DNA from: Scylla paramamosain
Lineage: Eukaryota > Arthropoda > Malacostraca > Decapoda > Portunidae
Reading direction: 5' to 3'
Assembly (NCBI RefSeq): GCF_035594125.1
Contig: NC_087181.1
Span: 7,984,840-8,048,839, forward strand
DNA: 64,000 bases
Part shown: in pieces, positions 15,301 through 26,300 of the stretch
How positions within the stretch are numbered: position 1 is the first letter of the stretch
How the letters are laid out: every line of letters starts with the position of its first letter
Notes under the pieces: model-generated
The model's database searches: none
Told to the model about the DNA's origin: nothing
Seen by the model: the letters and a program-made list of their open reading frames with translations, nothing else
Made by a program: the position numbers and the translations under genes

Positions 15301-17559
15301 CTCTATATGGGAATCCAAAACAAAATTACTGAAAACGTGTCTTTTCTGTGTTTTACGTAGAAATCGCTAAAACGGATGGAAACCAACCAATATGAAGAAA
15401 TAGAATAACATTACCAAAAAGGTTTATTTTGAGTGTTTTTGATCATGTTACCTATAAAAACGCTTAAATACATGCAAAGAACCTTATCTTTAGGAAACAA
15501 AAGGACATTACGAGAAACGAGTATTATGAGTGTTTTTACGTTCCTTAAATACCAAAAAGCTTAAACCCACAAATAACACTCTTTATAGAGAAAAAATAAA
15601 TAAATAAATTAAATAAAATAGCATTTTTTTTTTTTGTTATTGATCTTCATAGGTACTGAGATGCCAAAATTCTGGCAAAATTCAGGGAAATTATGTGAAA
15701 AAAGAATATCAAAAAAAGTTAATTTTAGCTTTTTTTTCAGACCCTTATGTACCAAATCCTAAAGTGCATGTAGAGCCACCTATATGGTGAAATTAAACGA
15801 CTTTACCTGAAGCCTGTCTTTTGCCTGTTTTTCAGTATGTTAGGCACCAAAACAATAAATAATATGGAAGTCACTCTGTATGGGAATCCAAAACAAAATT
15901 ACTGAAAACTTGTCTTTTCAGTGTTTTACGTAGAAAAACGCTAAAACGAATGCAAATTAACCAATATCATGAAATAGAATAATATTACCAAAAAGGTATT
16001 TTTTTTGTTTTTTGAGCGAAAATGGATGCAAATCTCTCTATATTGGGAAACAAAAGGACATTACGAGAAACGTTTATAATGCGTGTTTTATAGTTTCACA
16101 AGAACCACAAGCCAAAACAAGCAAAAACTCGTGTACATGGAGATGTTTCTTAGATACCAAAATGCTGAAATTCATGAATAACACTCTTAATTGAGAAACA
16201 GAACATCCTTACCAAATGCGTGTATTTTGAGTGTTTTTCACATTCTTAGTTACCAAAACCCGAAATTACATGCGAAACTAGCTATATGTGGGAAATAAAT
16301 GACATTACCATTTTGAGTGTTTTTGAGCGTGTAAGGCAATAAAGCACAAAAAAGCTGGGCAATGACATTACATGGGAATAAAACCAACATTTACCAAGAA
16401 CTTGTCTTTTAGTGTTTTTCAGCTCCTTACATACCAAAACCCTAAAATGCATGCAAAACACCCTTTATGGAGAAACAAAATAACATTACGAAAAACATGA
16501 ATTTTCAGTTTTTTTATCTGTTATGTATAAAAACGCTTAAATAAATGCACAGAACCCTATGTTTGGGAAACGAAAGGACATTACGAGAAACGTGTATTAT
16601 GAGTGTTTTTAAGTTCAATAAGTACGAAAAGAGTTAAAACCCACAAATAACACTCTTTATAGAGAAAATAAATAAATAAATAAAAACTAGGATATTTTTT
16701 TGTTATTTATCTTTATAGGTACCGAGATGCCAAAATTCTGGCAAAATTCAGGGAAATTATGTGAAAAAATAATATTATGAAAAAAGTTTTTAGCTTTTTT
16801 TTTTTTCGGACTGTTATGTACCAAACCCTAAAGTGTATGCAAAGCCACCTACATGAGGAAATTAAACGACTTTACCAGATACCTGTCTTTTGAGTGTTTT
16901 TCAGCAAGTTAGGCACCAAAACGATAAATAATATGGAAGTCACTCTATATGGGAATCCAAAACAAAATTACCGAAAACGTGTCTTTTTAGTGTTTTACTT
17001 AGAAAAGCATTAAAACGGATGCAAACCAACCAATATGAAGAAATAGAATAATATTACTAAAAAGTTATATTTTGAGTGTTTTTAAGCTTTTTAACTACAG
17101 AAAACGCGAAAATAGTTGCAAAGCACTCTATATTGGGAAAGAAAAGGACATTACGAGAAACGTGTATAACGAGTGTTTTATAGTTTCACAAGAACCACAA
17201 GGCAAAACACGCAAAAACTCGTGTATATGGAGATGTTTCTTAGATACCAAAATGCTGAAATTCATGAATAACACTCTTAATTGAGAAACAGAACAACCTT
17301 ACGAAATGGGTGTATTTTGAATCTTTTTAACATTCTTACTTACCAAAACCCCAAATTGCATGCAAAACTAGCTTTATGTGTGAAAAAAAATATTACCAGA
17401 AAAGTGTCTTTTGAGTTTTTTTGAGCGTGTTAGTCAATAAAGCACTAAAAAGCAGGGCAATCACATTACATGGGAATAAAACCAACTTTTACCAATAACT
17501 TGCGTTTAAGTGTTTTTAAGCGCCTTACATACGAAAACGCTAAAAGGCATACAAAACAA

Positions 17560-19819
17560 GTGTTTTGAGTCTTTTGTAAGATTGTTACGTAAAAAAAATG
17601 CCTAAATGAATCGGAAATACCCTATATGGGAAAAATTAAAAGACATTACGAGAAACGTGTATTATGAGTCTTTTTGATCAAAAGGGTAAAACGCATGAAA
17701 AACACTCTATATGGAGAAACAGAACAATACTGCCCCCAAAAAAAACGTGCATTTTGAGTGTTATGACATTGTTAGTTACCAAAAAGCCAAAATTCATACA
17801 AGGACCCATATTTAGATATATGAAACGACATTAAAAACATATTAAAATACCATATATAGAGAAACATAATACATTAACCAAAAACGTGTATTTTGTGTTT
17901 TTTTTTTTTTGAGCTTATTATGTACAAAATCGCCTGTCATCAAACAAATCACCCTGCATATGGAAATAAAAAGGACATTACGAGAAACGTTTGTTATGTT
18001 TTTTTTTTTTTTATTACTTTCTTAAGTACCAAATCAGTACTTCAATAGTGCTCTGAAGAAAAAGAACAAACTTACCAAAAACGTGTATTTTTTTACATTG
18101 ATAATTACCAAAACGCCAACATGCATGTAAAGCAACCTATATGAAGAAACGAAACGAAATCACTAGAAACTTGTCTTTTGTTATTTTTTGAGCGTGTTAG
18201 GCACCAAATCAGTAAGAAGCAACGAAATCACCCTATAGGGGAATACAAAACTACTTTACTAAAACGTGTCTTTAGAGTGTTTTTTTAGGTTCTTACGAAC
18301 TAAAATGTCAAAATACATGCAAACACCCTGTTAGGTACCAAAGAACCAAAAACAGCCTATATGAGGAAACGAAAGGACATGACAAAAAACGTGTATTATG
18401 AGTTTTTTTTTCAGCTTCTCAGATACCAAAACGCAAAAATGGAGAAAGAAAAAACTTTACCAAAATCGTGTAATTTGAATGTTTTTCACATTGTCAGGTA
18501 GCAAAACACCATAATGCTTGCTCGCTGTACGAGAAAATTAAACAACAATGTAAGAAATGTGTTTTTATGTGTTTTTCAGCGTGTTAAGCACGAAAACGCT
18601 AATTAGCATGGAAAGCACCTTATATAGAAATGCAAAATAATAAGCATGTCTTTTAAGCGTTTTAAACTTTTTACGTTCCAAAACGCTAAAGCACGTGCAA
18701 CAAACACGAATAATCTCACCAAATAGAAAAAAAAAATTACCAAAAACGTGTATTTTGAGTCTTTTTGAGTATGTTACGTACATCATCTTAAAAATGCATG
18801 TAAAGCACCCTGTATGAGGAAACGATAGGACATTATGAGAGTTTTGAGTCTCTTAGGTACCAAACACTAAACCACCTGAATGAAAATTAAATATATTCTA
18901 TATCTCTTAATAGAGAAACAGAACATCACCAAAAACATACGAAGCATCCTATATGGGGAAATGGAAAGACATTTGGAGAAACAAGTTTTATTTGTTTTTT
19001 GAGCTTCCTAAGTAAGCTTCCTAAGTACCAAAACGCTAAAAAGGATGAATAGCACCCTATATAGAGAAAAAGAACATTACCTAAAATCTTTATTTTGAGC
19101 GTTTTTCACATTATGTAGCAAAACATCATAATGCATGCAGATTCCTATATGAAGAAGCAAAACGATATTACAGAAAACGTGTCTTTTGAGTGTTTACTTG
19201 AGTGTTAGGAATCAAAATGCTAAAAAGCATTGAAAGCACCCTATTTGGCAATATAAAATAACTTTACCAAGAAAGTATCTTTAGTGTTTTTCACCTTCTT
19301 ACATCCGAAATCGCTGAAAAGCATGCAAAACAACCTTTACGGAGAAACAAATTAACATTACCAAAAACTTGTATTTTGATTGTTTTTGTGCTTGTTAAGT
19401 ATAAAAGTGCCAAATTACACGCAAAGCATCCTACGTGGAGAAAAGAAAGGACATTACGAGAAAAGTGTATTATGAGAGATTTTGAGCTTTTTAGGTACCT
19501 AGACTCAAAAACACATGATTAGAATTTTATATGGAAAAATAACTCTACCGAAAACTTTTACTTAAACTTTTTTTTTTTCATATTGTTAAGTACCAAAAGA
19601 CAAAATGCACTGGAAGCCCCTTTTATCGGGAAACGAAATGACATTATCATCAACGTGTCTTTTGAGTGTTTTTCAACGTGTTAGACACAAAAAACGCTGA
19701 AAAGCATGGAAAGCGCTCCATAAGGGAATACAAAATAACATTACTAAAAACGTGTTTTAAAGGTTCTTATGTACAGAAACGCTAAAACTCAAGCAAAACA
19801 CCCTTTATAGAGAAGCGAA
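17560..19819 (+). repeat. Diverged satellite, 5-monomer order
   Basis: Plus-oriented monomers of about 92 bp, clearly related to the HOR but more diverged, with no 1.1-kb period. Monomer types follow a 5-step order: an AAAACGC type, a GGACATTACGAG type, a GAATAACACT type, a GCATGCAAAG type, then a TTAGGCACC type. The last is seen near 18,195, 18,580, 19,205 and 19,680. The transition from the HOR at about 17,540-17,580 is in register. The whole block recurs at 32,640-34,867; relative to that copy it has about one extra monomer around 17,720-17,815. No gene is seen. Confidence 0.85.
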
Positions 19820-19988
19820 ATGAATATTTCGTTGATAAAATTACATTCAGGACAGTTAGGGAATATCCCTTACAGAAGAATAAGATCGCAGAAGAATGAT
19901 CCTAAATGGATGACTGAGGTTAAAACATTACATAGGGCGAAAGAAAAGTATATATGAGATTAAAGACAGGGGAAGTGGTTTTAAGGCC
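17560..19988 (+). repeat. 2.4-kb direct duplication, copy A
   Basis: This block of diverged monomers plus the first about 170 bp of the retroelement relic matches 32,640-35,033 in the same order and orientation, far more closely than neighbouring monomers match one another. Shared private features include the poly-T after TTTGTTATG (18,000 and 32,985) and the same in-frame TGA in the retroelement linker. Confidence 0.85.
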
Positions 19989-20145
19989 ATAATATAATGA
20001 ATTAGAAAAATCAGGAGTTTAACAAGGAAAGCTAAAAATAGTTATGAATTAAAGGTAGCCAGCCAAGCGAAGATGGACCCCAAGGGATTTTATCAGGTAT
20101 ATAAGACGAAGAATAGAGAAACAATAGTTCCTTAAAGACAGTTTA
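19842..20145 (+). pseudogene. Retroelement ORF2 remnant: post-endonuclease linker
   Basis: Reading in one frame from about 19,842 gives a linker with QLGNIPYRRIRSQKNDPKWM, then TEVKTLHRAKEKYI and a TGA stop at about 19,957. After the stop, recognisable linker words continue in shifted frames (RLKTGEVVL-like near 19,960, SQPSEDGPQG-like near 20,060) until a deletion at about 20,145. The copy at 34,868 ends with the same TGA, so the stop is older than the duplication. Confidence 0.75.
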
Positions 20146-20164
20146 TATAGTAAGGTTACCAGGC

Positions 20165-20667
20165 GGAAGATAATGGTGATAGTTATGGCATCTTATATCA
20201 GGACTTTAGTAAAGCGTTTGACAAGGTAGCCCATCAGAGGCTACTGAGAAATGTTAGGGCGCACGAGAGAGATGAGGTGTTTAGATTGGATAAGGTCATG
20301 GCTAAGCGGCAGGCGACAGAGTGTTGTAATAAACGGCACTAAATCCGAGTGGGGTCAAGTAATTATTGGGGTGACAAAGGGATTATTAGTATTAGGGCTG
20401 ATGTTGTTTGTATTATATGTCAATGACTTGGATAGTGGAATTAGTAGTGTTGTTAGTAAATTTGCAGATGACACGAGAATATGTAGATTAATTAGGTCAG
20501 AATCGCATACCATCGCCTTGCAGGCAGATTTGGATAGGATGAACGAATGGACAGACAGATGGCAAATGCAATTTAATATCAACAAATGCAAAGCACTTAG
20601 CGTAAGTAGAAGAAACCCACAGAGTAGTTACACAATGAACAACCAAGTTCTGGTAGTTTCAGGGTAA
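20165..20667 (+). pseudogene. Retroelement reverse transcriptase palm remnant
   Basis: The first frame, from about 20,165, reads SYGILYQDFSKAFDKV, which is RT motif A with its catalytic aspartate. A frameshift at about 20,255-20,275 moves the reading into the open frame 20,251-20,667 (its ATG is not a real start). That frame continues with LDWIRSWLSGRRQSVVINGT, then a damaged motif B region (GVTKGLLVLG where the family has GVPQGSVLG). Motif C FADD follows intact at frame residues 71-74, then RMNEWTDRWQMQFNINKCK and NNQVLVVSG. The reading ends at a TAA where the family continues CEKDLGV. It is not functional. Confidence 0.85.
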
Positions 20668-20689
20668 GAAAAAGATTTGAGATTTAAAG

Positions 20690-21348
20690 TTAGCTCTGAA
20701 CTCCGTCTAAGAACGCAATGCAAAGAGGCCAGAAACAAAGCAAATAGTGTATTATGATTAATTTTCAAGAATGCTAAAAGTAGAATACCCGAAGTAATAT
20801 TAAAGTTACATTTGGCGCTAGTCAGACTTCATCTAGACTACGCTGTCCAATTCTGGTCACCACATCACAGGAAGGATAAAGGTCTATTAGAATCAGTACA
20901 AAGGAGAATGACTAAAAAGATACAGGGGATGAGGAGTATTCCTTACGAAGCGAGATTCAACCTGTTAAATTTACATTCTTTAGAGAGAAGTAGGTTAAGA
21001 GTTGGAGCTGATAGAAGTCTTTAAGTGGTATATGGGTTATAACAAGGGGAACATAAGGAAAATTCTTAGAATCTGTAACCATGATAGAACAAGAAAACCG
21101 GGTTCAAGCCTTAAAACTTGATGTTCAAAAAGGAGACAGGAAGGAATTGGTTCTCAAATAGAGTAGTAGATGATTGGAACGGACGTATTAATCAAGTTGT
21201 TAGTGCTGAGGCATTTGGGAACTGTAAGAAAAAATTACACATTTATGGATGGGGATGATAGGTGGAAATAGGTAGGCATATTTCATACAAGTACTGCCAC
21301 GTGTAGGCCTGATGCCTTCTTGCAGATTTACTTATTTCTTATGTTCTT
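20690..21348 (+). pseudogene. Retroelement ORF2 carboxy-terminal remnant and 3' tail
   Basis: The frame from about 20,690 reads VSSELRLRTQCKEARNKANS, then a TGA at about 20,756, then KNAKSRIPEVILKLHLALVR and HLDYAVQFWSPHHRKDKGLL through RRMTKKIQGMRSIPYEARFN up to 21,024. A frameshift breaks SRLRGDLIEVFKWY near 21,000. Later family words (GYNKGNIRKILRIC, NHDRTRKPGSSLK, an FMDGDD end) lie in shifted frames up to about 21,260. The last 90 bp is the family's conserved tail. This part identifies the element as CR1/L2-like rather than RTE or L1. Confidence 0.8.
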
Positions 21349-21480
21349 ATTACCAAAAGCGTGTATTTTCAGTGTTTTTCAGCTATTACGTGAAAAAAAA
21401 AATGCCAAAATGCATGCAAAGCACCCCATATGAGGAAAAAAAGGGACATTACGAGAAACGTGCATTATGAAAGTTTTTGA
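21349..21480 (+). repeat. Diverged satellite between retroelement and HOR
   Basis: About one and a half monomers (TTACCAAAAGCGTGTATTTT to GATTCTTAGATACC) that complete the monomer broken by the retroelement, then lead in register into the HOR at about 21,481. Confidence 0.75.
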
Positions 21481-23330
21481 GATTCTTAGATACCAAAACG
21501 CTAAAACTCATGAATAACACTCGTAATTGAGAAACAGAACAACCTTACCAAATTCGTGTATTTTAAGTGTTTTTCACATTCTTGGTTACCAAAACCCTAA
21601 ATTTCATGCGAAAATAGCTTTATATGGGAAAAAAAAATGACGTTACCAGAAAAGTGTCTTTTGAGTGTTTTTGAGAATGTTAGGCAATAAAGCACTAAAA
21701 AGCAGGACAATCACATTACATGGGAATAAAACCAACTTTTACCAAGAACTTGACTTTAAGTGTTTTTGATCTCCTTACATACCAAAACACTAAAACGCAT
21801 GCAAAACACCCTTTATGGAGAAACAGAATAACATTACAAAAACATATATTTTGAGTGTTTTTGATCATGTTATCTATAAAAACGCTTAAATACCTGCAAA
21901 GAACCTTATGTTTGGGAAAGGAAAGGACATTACGAGAAACGTGTATTATGTATCTTCATAGGTACCGAGATGCCAAAATTCTGGCAAAATTCAGGGCAAT
22001 TATGTGATATAAGAACATTATCCAAAAAGTTAATTATAGCTTTTTTTTCGGACTGTAATGTACCAAACCCTAAAGTGCATGCAAAGCCACCTACATGGGA
22101 AAATTAAACAACTTTACCAGAAACCTGTCTTCTGAGTGTTTTTTCAGCATGTTAAGCAACAAAACGATAAATAATATGGAAATCAATCAATATGGGAATA
22201 CAAAACAAAATTACTGAAAACGTGTCTTTTCAGTGTTTTACGTAGAAAAACGCTAAAACGGATGCAAACCAACCAATATGAAGAAATAGAATAACATTAC
22301 CAAAAATATGTATTTTGAGTGTTTTTGATCATGTTACTTATAAAAACGCTTAAATACATGCAAAGAATCCTATGTTTAGAAAGGAAAGGACATTACGAGA
22401 AACGAGTATTGTGAGTGAGGTCCTTAAGTACCAAAAAGTTAAAACCCAAAAATAACACTCTTTATAGAGGAAAAATAAATAAATAAAAAATAAAAAAATT
22501 TTTTTATTAATTTTCATAGGTACGAAGGTGCCAAAATTCTGACAAAATTCAGGGAAATTATGTGAATAAAGAACATCATGAAAAAAATTAATTCTAGCTT
22601 TTCTCGGACTGTTATGTACCAAACCCTAAAGTGCATTCAAAGCCACCTATATGGGGAAATTAAACGACTTTACCAGAAACCTGTCTTTTGAGTGTTTTTC
22701 AGCATGTTAGGCACCAAAAGGATAAATAATATGGAAGTATCTCTATATGGGAATCCAAAACAAAATTACTGAAAACATGTTTTTTTCAGTGTTTTACGTA
22801 GAAAAACGCTAAAACGGATGCAAACAAACCAATATGAAGAAATAGAATAACATTACCAAAAAGGTATATTTTGAGTGTTTTTGAGCTTGTTACCTACAAA
22901 AAAACACGAAAATGGATGGAAAGCACTCTATATTGGGAAACAAAAGGACATTACGAGAAACGTGTATAATGAGTGTTTTATAGTTTCACAAGAACCACAA
23001 GACAAAACACGCAAAAAATTCGTGTATATAGAGAAGTTTCTTAGATACCAAAATGCTGAAACTTATGAATAATGAAACTTGATTGAGAAACAGAACAACC
23101 TTACCAAATGCGTGTATTTTGAGTGCTTTTCATATTCTTAGTTACCAAAACCCCAAATTTTATGCGAAACTAGCTTTATGTGGGAAAAAAAATGACATTA
23201 CCAGAAAAGTGTCTTTTGAGTATTTTTTTTATCGTGATAGGTAATAAAGCACTAAAAAGCTGGACAATCACATTACATGGGAATAAAACCAACTTTTACC
23301 GAGAACTTGACTTTAAGTGTTTTAAAGCTC
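21481..23330 (+). repeat. 11-mer HOR island inside diverged satellite
   Basis: About 1.85 kb of HOR monomers, beginning at m9 (GCTAAAACTCATGAATAACAC) and running through m10, m11, m1 and m2. At 21,950 m2 jumps to m4 (TTATGTATCTTCATAGGTACC), losing m3. After m5-m7 the array jumps from m7 to m2 again near 22,310, so m2-m3 occur twice, with m3 at about 22,441. It then runs on to m1 at about 23,330. Both edges join the diverged satellite in monomer register, as expected from unequal crossover rather than insertion. Confidence 0.8.
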
Positions 23331-26300
23331 CTCACATACCAAAACGCTAAAACGCATACAAAACGCCCTTTATTGAGAAACAGAAAAACATTACCAAAAA
23401 CGTGTGCTTTGAGTGCTTTCCAGCTTGTTATATTTAAAATTTTCAAAATATATGTAAAGGACCCTATTTCGGGTAACGAAACGACATTCCCGGAAACATG
23501 TTGTTTTATTACTTTTAAGCATAGTAGGCACCTAACGCTAGAAAAAAAAAAAAGATATGGAAAATACTCTATATAGGAAAACAAAACAACTTCATGAAAA
23601 AAAAACTTTTCGTGTGTTTTGAGCTTATTACGTACCGAAACTCTAAAATGCGTCGAAACCACCCATTATTATAGAAACAGAAGAACGTTAGCAAAAAGGT
23701 AAGTTTTGATTTTTTTTCTTGAGCTTATTAGGTAATAAAACGCCAAAATTCATGCAAAACGATATTAACAATATTCCCCATGTCAGGTACCAAAACGAGA
23801 AAATGCATACAAAGAACCCTAAATGAAGAAACATAACATTACCAATATCTTGTGTTATGAAAATTTTGGAGCTTGTTAGGTACTAAAACGAGAAAGTGCA
23901 AGCAAAGCACCCTATATGGGAAAAAAAAATAAAAAATTTTTTTTTCTATTTCTTATGTACAAACACGTTAAAACACATACAAAATAACGTGTAATGGAGA
24001 AACAGGACAACATTGCCAAAAACGTGTATTTTGAGTGTTTTTTAGCTTCATAAGTACCAAAATGCCAAAATACATGCAAAGAACCCTCGTTGCAGTAACG
24101 GAACGATATTACCAGAAAATTGTCATATGGGTTGTTTTGAGTTATATATAGCACCATATCGCTGAAAAAAAAATAATAATTTATTTTTTTTTTTTAGTTT
24201 CTTGCGTACCAAAACACTCAAACGCGTGGAAAATAACTTTTTATGGAGAAACAACATTTGTATTGAATGTTTTTCAGCTTTTTTAGATCGCAAAACACCA
24301 AAATGCATGCATATTGCCCGATATTAGGAAACGAAACGATATTAAGAGAGAAGTGCATTATGAGATTTTGTCCAAAACTCAAAAATATATGAATAAAACT
24401 CTATATAAAGAAACAGAACAATGTTACGAAAAACGTGTATTACAAGATTTTTTTTTTCGCAATGTTAGATAATAAAACTCCAAAATGCATACAAATCACC
24501 CTATCGAAGAAACAGAACATTACCAAACACGTGTATTATGAGTGTTTTTCCCTGTGTTAGGTACTAAAACGCCAAAATGCATACAGAGTAGCCAACATGA
24601 AGAAACAGAACAAATTTATTAGAAAAAAAATATTATGAGTGTTTTTGTGCTTGTTAGGTACCAAAACGCTTAAGTGCATGCAAAGCACGCTGTATGGGAA
24701 AAATAAAGAACATTCTTTTGATTGTTTTTTTTTTCTGCTTACGTACTAAAACGTTAAAATGCATTCAAAACGCCATTCATGGGCAAGTAGAATAACATTA
24801 CGAACTTGTGTGTTTTAAGCGTTTTCCATCTTGTTAGGTACAAAGACGACAAAATGCATGCAAAATATCCTATTTGGGGTTATAAAACGATTTTACCAGA
24901 AACGTGTCATCTGGGTGTTTTTTTTTTTTACATCAAAACGCTGATAAGAATGGAAAACACTATACATGGGAAAATAAAACATTATCAAAAACGTGTCTTT
25001 TGCGTGTTTTTGAGCTTATTACGTACCAAATCGCTAAAACGCTCCAAAACAATCTTTATGGAGGAACAGAACATTACCAAAAACGGGTGTTTTGAGTGTT
25101 TTTGAGCTTGAAAGGTACCAAAACGCCAAAATGCATGCAAATTACCCGATATTTTGAAATAAAAAGATATTAACAGAAAAGTCTATTAAGAGTGTTTTTT
25201 TGAGCTTGTTATTTACCAAAACGATAATGTGCATGCAAAGCACTCTATTTGAGAAAAGCAAACAACATTGCAAAACAGAAACTTGTCTTTTAACAAGGTG
25301 TGCAAAACACCTCTTATTGAGAAACCTAACAACATTACTGAAAACGTGTGTGTTTAATATTTTCCAGCTGGTTAGATACTAGAACGACATTAACAGAAAA
25401 CGTGCCATTTGGATGTTTTTGAGCATATTAAGCACCAAAACTCTAAAACACATGAAAAATACTTTACATGGGAAGACAAAATAACATTATCATCGTGTGT
25501 ATTTTGAGGGTTTATCTTCTTATGTACCAAAACGCTAAAAAGGGCGAAAATTTGTATATATGGAGAAACAGAATAACATTACCAAAAACCTACTGTGAGT
25601 GTTTTTCTTTGTGTTTAGGTACCAAAACTCCAAAATGCATACAAAGCACTCATACAGACTGCTTTATATGCATTTTGGATACAAAAACGTGCGTTATGAT
25701 TTTTTTTTTTTTAAGCTCGTAACATACCAAAAAATTCAAACATGCGAAACGCTCTTTATGGAGAAACAGAGCAACGTTGCCAAAAACGTGTTTTTTTTTT
25801 TCCAGCATGCTGGGTACCAAAATAACAAAACACATGCAAAGCATCCTATTTGAGTTAACGAAATGGCATTCCCAGAGATGTGTCATTTCTGTGTTTTTTT
25901 TAGCATATTAGCCACAGAAAAACCTATAAAAACATTGAAAACACTCTATATGGGAAAATAAAACATTATCAGAAACACGTCTTTTGAGTGTTTTTGAGCT
26001 TCTTCCGTACCAAAAGTCTAAAACAGTGTAACACTGTTTATAGAGAAACAGAACATTACCAAAAAATGTGTTTCTTCATTGTTTTTGAGCTTGTAAGGTA
26101 ACAAAACACCAAAGTCCATGATAATCACCCGATATGGGGAAACGAAACGATATTGACAGAAACTTGTGTTATAATTGTTTTTTAACTTCTTCTGTACCAA
26201 AACGCTAAAAACACGTGAATATCACTATATTGAGAAACAGAACAGCATCATCAAAAACTTGTATTATGAGTGCTTTTCTCAATGTTAGGTACCAAAATGC

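Larger units (their letters stand above)
5645..17560 (+). repeat. 11-mer HOR satellite, main forward array
   Basis: About 12 kb of head-to-tail HOR units in plus orientation. The m3 landmark (CACAAATAACACTCTTTAT or close) is found near 5,667, 6,704, 7,811, 8,896, 9,773, 10,662, 11,777, 12,908, 13,990, 15,001, 15,571 and 16,641. Most intervals are about 1.0-1.1 kb. Shorter ones mark internal deletions: near 8,940 and 10,125, and at 15,420, where m7 runs directly into m2. Each unit carries an A/T-rich slippery stretch in m3 (AAATAAAT runs followed by poly-T). Each also carries a GGTACC in m4, so KpnI should cut about once per unit. The first part is roughly the inverse of 1-4,400; 15,000-16,150 recurs in direct orientation at 45,000-46,110; 11,400-12,540 recurs at 53,300-54,385. 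No gene is seen. Confidence 0.9.
19820..21348 (+). mobile_element. Decayed CR1/L2-like non-LTR retrotransposon (5'-truncated)
   Basis: The only clearly non-satellite sequence. It interrupts a monomer between GAAGCGAAAT and TTACCAAAAGC. In order it holds the linker after the endonuclease (DPKWMTEVKTLHRAKEKY, from about 19,903), an RT palm with motif A (YQDFSKAFDKVAHQRLL, from about 20,185), the FADD catalytic box (20,461-20,472), and the conserved CR1-type carboxy-terminal region (HLDYAVQFWSPHHRKD, about 20,830-20,880). The 3' end is an uncoded tail finishing in TTCTTATGTTCTTA, a short tandem-like end typical of CR1/L2 elements rather than poly-A. The endonuclease is missing, and the amino half of the RT is deleted around 20,140-20,165. 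Stops and frameshifts show it is dead. From memory, the tail frame (CRPDAFLQIYLFLMF) resembles elements abundant in decapod crustaceans. I found no target-site duplication. Confidence 0.9.

Noticed and set aside
5645..17560. Regularly spaced short repeats resembling a CRISPR array
   Set aside because: The whole 92-bp unit is repetitive, with no unique spacers and no cas-like genes, and the window is eukaryotic.
20251..20253. ATG at the start of the RT palm frame as a true start codon
   Set aside because: Motif A lies just upstream in another frame, so the ATG is created by a frameshift within a dead polyprotein.
20355..20591. Antisense open frame of 78 codons in the retroelement
   Set aside because: It is the complement of the RT palm frame, which carries the recognisable FADD motif on the plus strand.
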